Assembly: GCA_003247135.1 (NCBI GenBank)
Contig: QKAW01000012.1
Location: 1 to 51,440, forward strand
Direction: 5' to 3'
DNA from: Spirochaetales bacterium
GTDB taxonomy: Bacteria; Spirochaetota; Spirochaetia; DSM-2461
Length of the DNA stretch: 51,440 bases
The position numbers were made by a program, and so were the translations under genes. Numbering within the stretch: position 1 is the first letter of the stretch; every line of letters starts with the position of its first letter. Of the stretch, positions 47,328 to 51,440 are shown one piece after another. Under the pieces are notes generated by a model. It ran no database searches, had not been told where the DNA came from, and saw nothing but the letters and a program-made list of their open reading frames with translations.

Positions 47328-48920
47328 ATGAAAAAATTAAAAAAAATCATATATTTAAATATTATTATATTATTTATTGCCTCATGTGCATCAACTCCGG
47401 CCCCATCAACAGAAGATAGTGATATACAGATTGAGCAATCAGAAATTGAACCAACAACTGTAGAAGAACCGGTAATTGAGGTAGCTCCAGAACCAGTAGA
47501 AGAACCTGTTATTGAAAAAGAACCGGAGCCTGTTGAAGAGCCTATTATTGAGGTTGTACCGGAGCCTGTTGAAGAACCGGTAATAGAAGTAACACCTGAG
47601 CCTGAAGAAGAACCTGTTGTTGAAGCCGAGCCTGTCTATATTCCGGAACCACTTGATGAAAATTTGATTTCCCAGGCAAAGCAACAAATTTTTAAGGCTG
47701 AAGAAGCTAGAGCTAAAACATATTACCCTGAAAGACTACAGGATTTAAAAGGTAAATTAAATAAAGCAGTAAGTTTAAAAGAGAGTGATCCCGATAGTGC
47801 AAGGGAGATACTGAAAGAGATTGATATTGAATCTGAAAAACTTATAAAAGACTCTTTAGAGGCATTAAAATCTGCTTGTATAACAATATTAAACAAACAG
47901 GCAGATAAACTGGTAAGAATAAAAGCAGATCTTTATACCCCTGAGGAGTTTTTAACAACCCAACAAAATAGGGAAGATGCTATAAAATCCTTCGATAAGA
48001 ATAGTTTTACTGATGCATTGGCTCTATACAGAATAGCATATACTTCCCAGGAAAATCTTTTTAATACTTTAAGTAGAAATATTAGCTATATAGAGAAGTT
48101 ACTAAAAAAAATTAACAGCTACAAAGTTGAAGGTGAAAGATTAAATGTAGAGAAATGGGCTCCAGAGGAGTATTCTATTGCAGTAGATCTCTATCTTAAA
48201 TCATTAAAACTTATTTACGAAGATTATAATGCTATCGAAGGTGAAACATCACTTAGAGAAACAATATTCTATGCAAAAAAAGCTATTGATCAAGCAAAAA
48301 TAAATATTGAAGTAGCGAAAACTGATGAAGAAATCTTCAAACTTATGAGTGAATTAGAAGAAGCATCTACTTTAACAATTCTTGATAAAGATGATAATAT
48401 AATATCTCCAACACAATGGGAAGGAAAGGCTGAATTAAAAGAAAAACCCATAGAGGCTGTGGTTGAGGTTGAAGAGGAAGATGGGTTTGAACCTGTTGAA
48501 CTTGATAAAGATATTGAAGTTGTCTATCCGGAGTTATCCAGAGTAAAAGTTAAAATTATTCCTGGAGAGACCAGAGTTCTTGGGATTGCAGAAAAGAGAA
48601 AATCATTACTGGAAGATGCTAAAGAGTTCTGGCAATTAGGTATTGAAGCTAGAAATAGTGGTGATCTTGTATCTGCCAGTGAATATCTGGCAAAATCAAA
48701 AATATACTTAGATGAATATAAGTCAATGGCTGTGGATTATATCTACACTGTTGTTCTTAATCCTGAAAGAAGGGATTGTCTTTGGAGAATAGCTGAAAAA
48801 GATGAATTTTACGGGGATCCATTCTTATGGCAGAATATTTGGGAAAGAAACAAAAAACTTATACAGGATCCTGATTTAATATATCCAGGTTGGAAATTAA
48901 TTATTCCACCTTTAAATTGA
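47328..48920 (+). CDS. LysM-domain lipoprotein with Pro/Glu repeats
   Basis: A 531-residue lipoprotein: lipobox FIASC with lipidation on Cys20, then a 60-residue acidic Pro/Glu repeat (about 47-106), a long helical central region (about 110-350) rich in Lys/Glu, a second acidic linker and a C-terminal LysM-like domain (about 475-531: TVVLNPERRDCLWRIAEKDEFYGDPFLWQNIWERNKKLIQDPDLIYPGWKLIIPP). LysM binds peptidoglycan, so the protein could tether outer membrane to wall with the Pro/Glu stretch as a spacer (inference). GGAG precedes ATG 47328; an in-frame start at 47277 would not expose the signal peptide. Confidence 0.85.
   Translation: MKKLKKIIYLNIIILFIASCASTPAPSTEDSDIQIEQSEIEPTTVEEPVIEVAPEPVEEPVIEKEPEPVEEPIIEVVPEPVEEPVIEVTPEPEEEPVVEAEPVYIPEPLDENLISQAKQQIFKAEEARAKTYYPERLQDLKGKLNKAVSLKESDPDSAREILKEIDIESEKLIKDSLEALKSACITILNKQADKLVRIKADLYTPEEFLTTQQNREDAIKSFDKNSFTDALALYRIAYTSQENLFNTLSRNISYIEKLLKKINSYKVEGERLNVEKWAPEEYSIAVDLYLKSLKLIYEDYNAIEGETSLRETIFYAKKAIDQAKINIEVAKTDEEIFKLMSELEEASTLTILDKDDNIISPTQWEGKAELKEKPIEAVVEVEEEDGFEPVELDKDIEVVYPELSRVKVKIIPGETRVLGIAEKRKSLLEDAKEFWQLGIEARNSGDLVSASEYLAKSKIYLDEYKSMAVDYIYTVVLNPERRDCLWRIAEKDEFYGDPFLWQNIWERNKKLIQDPDLIYPGWKLIIPPLN
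47466..47645 (+). repeat. 36-bp in-frame repeat encoding EPVIEVxPEPVE
   Basis: Five tandem copies of a 12-residue unit (EPVIEVAPEPVE, EPVIEKEPEPVE, EPIIEVVPEPVE, EPVIEVTPEPEE, EPVVEAEPVYIP), imperfect at the DNA level. Such repeats can vary in copy number by slippage. Confidence 0.8.
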
Positions 48921-48944
48921 AATAGAAATATAACGGAGTAAAAA

Positions 48945-50258
48945 ATGATCGCATTGGTTGGTTGTGGAACAGTTGGAGGGGGAACAGCCCTATTATTAAC
49001 AAGAGATATTGAGCACATAAAAGCTAAAACTGGTTTAAATATTGGTTTAAAGTATGTTGTTGATATAAATTTTGAAAACGCTAAAGCCCTGGGTATTCCA
49101 CCAACGCTTTATGAAACAGATTATCAAAAAGTTATAGATGATCCGGAAGTAACAATTGTTATTGAACTTGTTGGAGGATTAACTTTTGCAAGAGATGTTG
49201 TTACAAAAGCATTAAATGCCAAGAAAAATGTTGTAACAGCGAATAAGGCCTTATTGGCAAATTATGGAGAATCTCTGTTTAGACTTGCTAGGGAAAACAA
49301 TGTTTGTATTGGATTTGAAGCAAGTTGTGCCGGGGGTATTCCAATAGTAAATGCCATAACTACCGGAATGGCTGTTAATAAGATTGATGCAATCTATGGT
49401 ATTGTAAATGGTACTTGTAACTATATTTTAACACAGATGATCGACAAGGGTCAGAGTTATAAAAATGCATTAAAGGGTGCTCAAAAGGCAGGTTTAGCCG
49501 AAGCTGACCCTACATTAGATGTTAATGGAATGGATTCAGCCCATAAAATATCAATTTTAAGCTCCCTCTGTTTTGGTTATAATTGCGAACTGGATCATGT
49601 TTCTGCTAGTGGTATAGAAAATATAGATATATATGATGTTATGCTTGGTAAAGAGATGGATTACACAATAAAACTATTGGCTATTGGTGAGGCTCATGGT
49701 AGTAAATTAAGCCTTAGAGTTCATCCTGCTTTTATCAGTAACACCCATCCTCTTGCAAGAATATCCGGTCCATTTAATGGTGTTAGCCTCTATGGACATG
49801 CAGTTGGTCATACTATGTACTATGGTCGAGGTGCAGGAGCTCTTCCAACAGCAAGTGCTATTGGAGCAGATATAATATCAGTTGCTAACGGAACACAGAA
49901 AATTAATTTCGATAATTATAAATTCTGGCCGGATTTAACAGAAAAACCAACTTATATGGAACCTTCTGAAATAGCATCAAAATTCTATTTACGACTTAAT
50001 GTTGAAGATCATGTTGGTGTTACAGCAACTGTAACCAGAATACTGGCTGCAAATGATATTAGTATTTCTGCAATCTCCCAAAAAGAACCAAAACCTGAAG
50101 AACCGGCAAATAAAAGAATACCCCTTGTTATACTTTTACATAAGACAACAAAAGGTAAACTGGATACAGCTATTACTTCATTACAGAAAGAGTCAAAGAT
50201 ATCTAAAAATATCATCGTGATCCCTGTTATTGATGAAAAAGCCGAGAATATCCGTTAA
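48945..50258 (+). CDS. hom: Homoserine dehydrogenase
   Basis: Reduces aspartate semialdehyde to homoserine for threonine and methionine synthesis. 437 residues: N-terminal NAD(P) loop ALVGCGTVGGGTALLL, catalytic NKALLAN, GIPIVNAI, NGTCNYIL and KISILSSLCFGYNCELD blocks, and a C-terminal ACT domain (about 345-437, DHVGVTATVTRILAANDISI) for threonine feedback. CGGAG lies before the ATG. It starts 24 nt after the LysM gene, so read-through is possible. A terminator follows. Confidence 0.96.
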   Translation: MIALVGCGTVGGGTALLLTRDIEHIKAKTGLNIGLKYVVDINFENAKALGIPPTLYETDYQKVIDDPEVTIVIELVGGLTFARDVVTKALNAKKNVVTANKALLANYGESLFRLARENNVCIGFEASCAGGIPIVNAITTGMAVNKIDAIYGIVNGTCNYILTQMIDKGQSYKNALKGAQKAGLAEADPTLDVNGMDSAHKISILSSLCFGYNCELDHVSASGIENIDIYDVMLGKEMDYTIKLLAIGEAHGSKLSLRVHPAFISNTHPLARISGPFNGVSLYGHAVGHTMYYGRGAGALPTASAIGADIISVANGTQKINFDNYKFWPDLTEKPTYMEPSEIASKFYLRLNVEDHVGVTATVTRILAANDISISAISQKEPKPEEPANKRIPLVILLHKTTKGKLDTAITSLQKESKISKNIIVIPVIDEKAENIR

Positions 50259-50264
50259 TTTATA

Positions 50265-50296
50265 GCCCGGAACCGAAAAAACCGGGCATTTTTTTT
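50265..50296 (+). terminator. Intrinsic terminator after hom
   Basis: GCCCGG (50265-50270) / CCGGGC (50282-50287) with an 11-nt loop, then a T-run. Confidence 0.88.
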
Positions 50297-50360
50297 CTAA
50301 CAACTTGACTTTATTGCTTCACTCCCTACAATTATACTTATAATTTAAGGAGTGATCTTT

Positions 50361-51440
50361 ATGCAGTTTAACAAAGAAGATTTTAAAAAAATAGTTATTG
50401 ACCGTTTAGAGAAAGATTATGGTCGAAATTTAAAAACAGCTACTAAAGAGGAAATCTATTATTCAGTATCTCGAGCTGCATTAAGCAGTATCTGGACTCA
50501 GTGGTCGGAAAGAAACAAAGATTTATATAAAAAAGAGAGTAAACAGGCATACTATTTTTCAGCAGAATTCCTTATGGGTCGTGCAATGGGAAATAACCTA
50601 GTTAATCTGGGAATACTTGAAGGTGTTCAGGAAGCTCTAAGAGAATTGGATGTTGATTACAACATGATTGAAGAGACTGAATCTGATGCAGGGCTTGGAA
50701 ATGGAGGCTTAGGAAGATTAGCAGCATGTTTCCTTGACTCATTAGCAACCCTTGGTCTACACGGCCATGGTTATGGAATTAGATACAAATATGGTATGTT
50801 TAAACAAAAAATAGAGAACGGATATCAGGTTGAATATCCTGATAACTGGTTACACTATGCTGACCCATGGTCTGTAAAAAGAGAAGCTGACTCTGTGGAA
50901 GTTGATTTTTATGGTCATGTAGACTCATTTACTGATGAGAATGGAAAAGTACACTTCAGAACTGTGAATACAGAGAAAGTGACAGCAGTACCCTACGATA
51001 TGCCTATAATAGGTTATGGAAATGGAGTTGTAAATACACTTAGACTCTGGGAAGCACATAGTCCTGATGGATTCCAGTTACAACTCTTTAATAAGGAGAT
51101 GTATAATGAATCTGTTGAGAAAAAAAACAGGGCAGAAGACATTTCCAGAGTCCTATATCCAAGTGATTTAGGTCCAAGTGGTAAAACACTTCGACTACGG
51201 CAGCAGTATTTTTTCAGTTCAGCATCTCTTAAAGACATAATTCGAAAATACAAAACCATTTTTGGTAAGGATTTTTCTCATTTTCATGAGAAAAACGTTA
51301 TACAGTTAAATGATACCCACCCTGTTGTTGCAATACCGGAACTGATGAGAATTCTAATTGATGAAGAGTATTTAGAGTGGGATGATGCATGGCAAGTGTG
51401 TTGTAAAACTTTTGCATATACAAACCATACTATACTTGCT
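50361..51440 (+). CDS. glgP: Glycogen/starch phosphorylase, N-terminal part (runs off the window)
   Basis: Releases glucose 1-phosphate from glycogen or maltodextrin. The first 360 residues contain YYFSAEFLMGRAMGNN, the DAGLGNGGLGRLAACFLDSLATL block and GHGYGIRYKYGMFKQKI, then NDTHPVVAIPELMRIL and TFAYTNHTILA, all hallmarks of GT35 phosphorylases; the PLP-lysine is beyond the edge. ATG 50361 follows AAGGAG by 8 nt. TATACT at 50333-50338 is a likely -10, though the nearby TTGACT (50305-50310) is 22 bp away and too far to be a good -35. Glucose 1-phosphate could be used by the phosphoglucomutase at 11.0-12.9 kb. Confidence 0.93.
   Translation, partial: MQFNKEDFKKIVIDRLEKDYGRNLKTATKEEIYYSVSRAALSSIWTQWSERNKDLYKKESKQAYYFSAEFLMGRAMGNNLVNLGILEGVQEALRELDVDYNMIEETESDAGLGNGGLGRLAACFLDSLATLGLHGHGYGIRYKYGMFKQKIENGYQVEYPDNWLHYADPWSVKREADSVEVDFYGHVDSFTDENGKVHFRTVNTEKVTAVPYDMPIIGYGNGVVNTLRLWEAHSPDGFQLQLFNKEMYNESVEKKNRAEDISRVLYPSDLGPSGKTLRLRQQYFFSSASLKDIIRKYKTIFGKDFSHFHEKNVIQLNDTHPVVAIPELMRILIDEEYLEWDDAWQVCCKTFAYTNHTILA

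Noticed and set aside
50305..50310. TTGACT as the glgP -35 box
   Set aside because: It is 22 bp from the TATACT -10, too far for sigma-70; the -35 is unassigned.
1..51440. CRISPR arrays, tRNA, rRNA or riboswitches
   Set aside because: I looked for regularly spaced repeats, cloverleaf-like CCA-proximal sequences and long structured leaders and saw none; a covariance-model scan (Infernal/tRNAscan) would be decisive.

Overview
The window is AT-rich, densely packed bacterial chromosome, most likely from a free-living or host-independent member of the Spirochaetales/Spirochaetaceae. The basis is inference from gene content: a DUF4954-type left-handed beta-helix protein, a DUF5312-like protein, many short lipoproteins and several genes of spirochaete-like but unnamed families. 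Nothing in the window identifies the species. I saw no rRNA, tRNA, CRISPR array or prophage. Mobile DNA is limited to an IS3-family transposase tail at the left edge and a patch of two decayed insertion sequences at about 39.96-41.2 kb.

Layout. 0-0.5 kb: IS3 tail and an orphan RelE/ParE-like toxin gene. 0.5-3.5 kb: two Hsp20 chaperones behind a textbook sigma-54 promoter, then a sigma-factor-like regulator and RdgB. 3.5-12.9 kb: a DEAD-box RNA helicase, a secreted LamG-like protein, serS overlapping a NeuB-family gene, the beta-helix protein and a phosphoglucomutase. 12.9-16.0 kb: a cytoplasmic Cys-type sulfatase with an IclR-like regulator and a membrane-bound LuxR-type regulator. 16.1-19.9 kb: a galactose operon (lacI-type repressor, galK, galT) with two identical 17-bp operators. 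19.9-24.9 kb: a metallo-beta-lactamase-fold hydrolase, an Lrp regulator, an exported zinc-ribbon protein and a 952-aa glutamate dehydrogenase. 25.0-30.2 kb: a five-gene operon (membrane protein, divergent RqcH/NFACT, MEMO-like, pseudokinase-like membrane protein, murD). 30.2-36.2 kb: Dus, a Dabb protein, a PHP phosphatase, a GGDEF-EAL protein, aroK and aroC. 36.2-41.9 kb: a glucosaminidase-like protein, HflX, the DUF5312-like protein, the IS scar and a lipoprotein. 42.1-51.4 kb: an aminotransferase, a TIGR01212-type radical SAM protein, a binding-protein-like lipoprotein, an orphan MsmX/UgpC-type ATPase, a LysM lipoprotein, homoserine dehydrogenase and the start of glycogen phosphorylase.

The most striking system-level signal is in how genes begin. 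Fifteen transcription-unit-leading genes have no Shine-Dalgarno sequence; instead a sigma-70 -10 element lies 5-7 nt before the start codon. Five of these also carry TTGA-type -35 boxes at exactly 17 bp and three carry extended -10 (TGn) elements. This predicts leaderless mRNAs for a large share of promoters, while other leading genes and several operon-internal genes keep good Shine-Dalgarno sites. Other regulatory signals include duplicated galactose operators, perfect or near-perfect palindromes upstream of hflX and aroK, and a 10-bp direct repeat over the sulfatase promoter. Convergent genes often overlap or share terminator sequence at their 3' ends.

Functionally the window mixes core metabolism and information processing with carbohydrate use (galactose, sulfated substrates, glycogen, an ABC sugar ATPase) and cell-envelope proteins.
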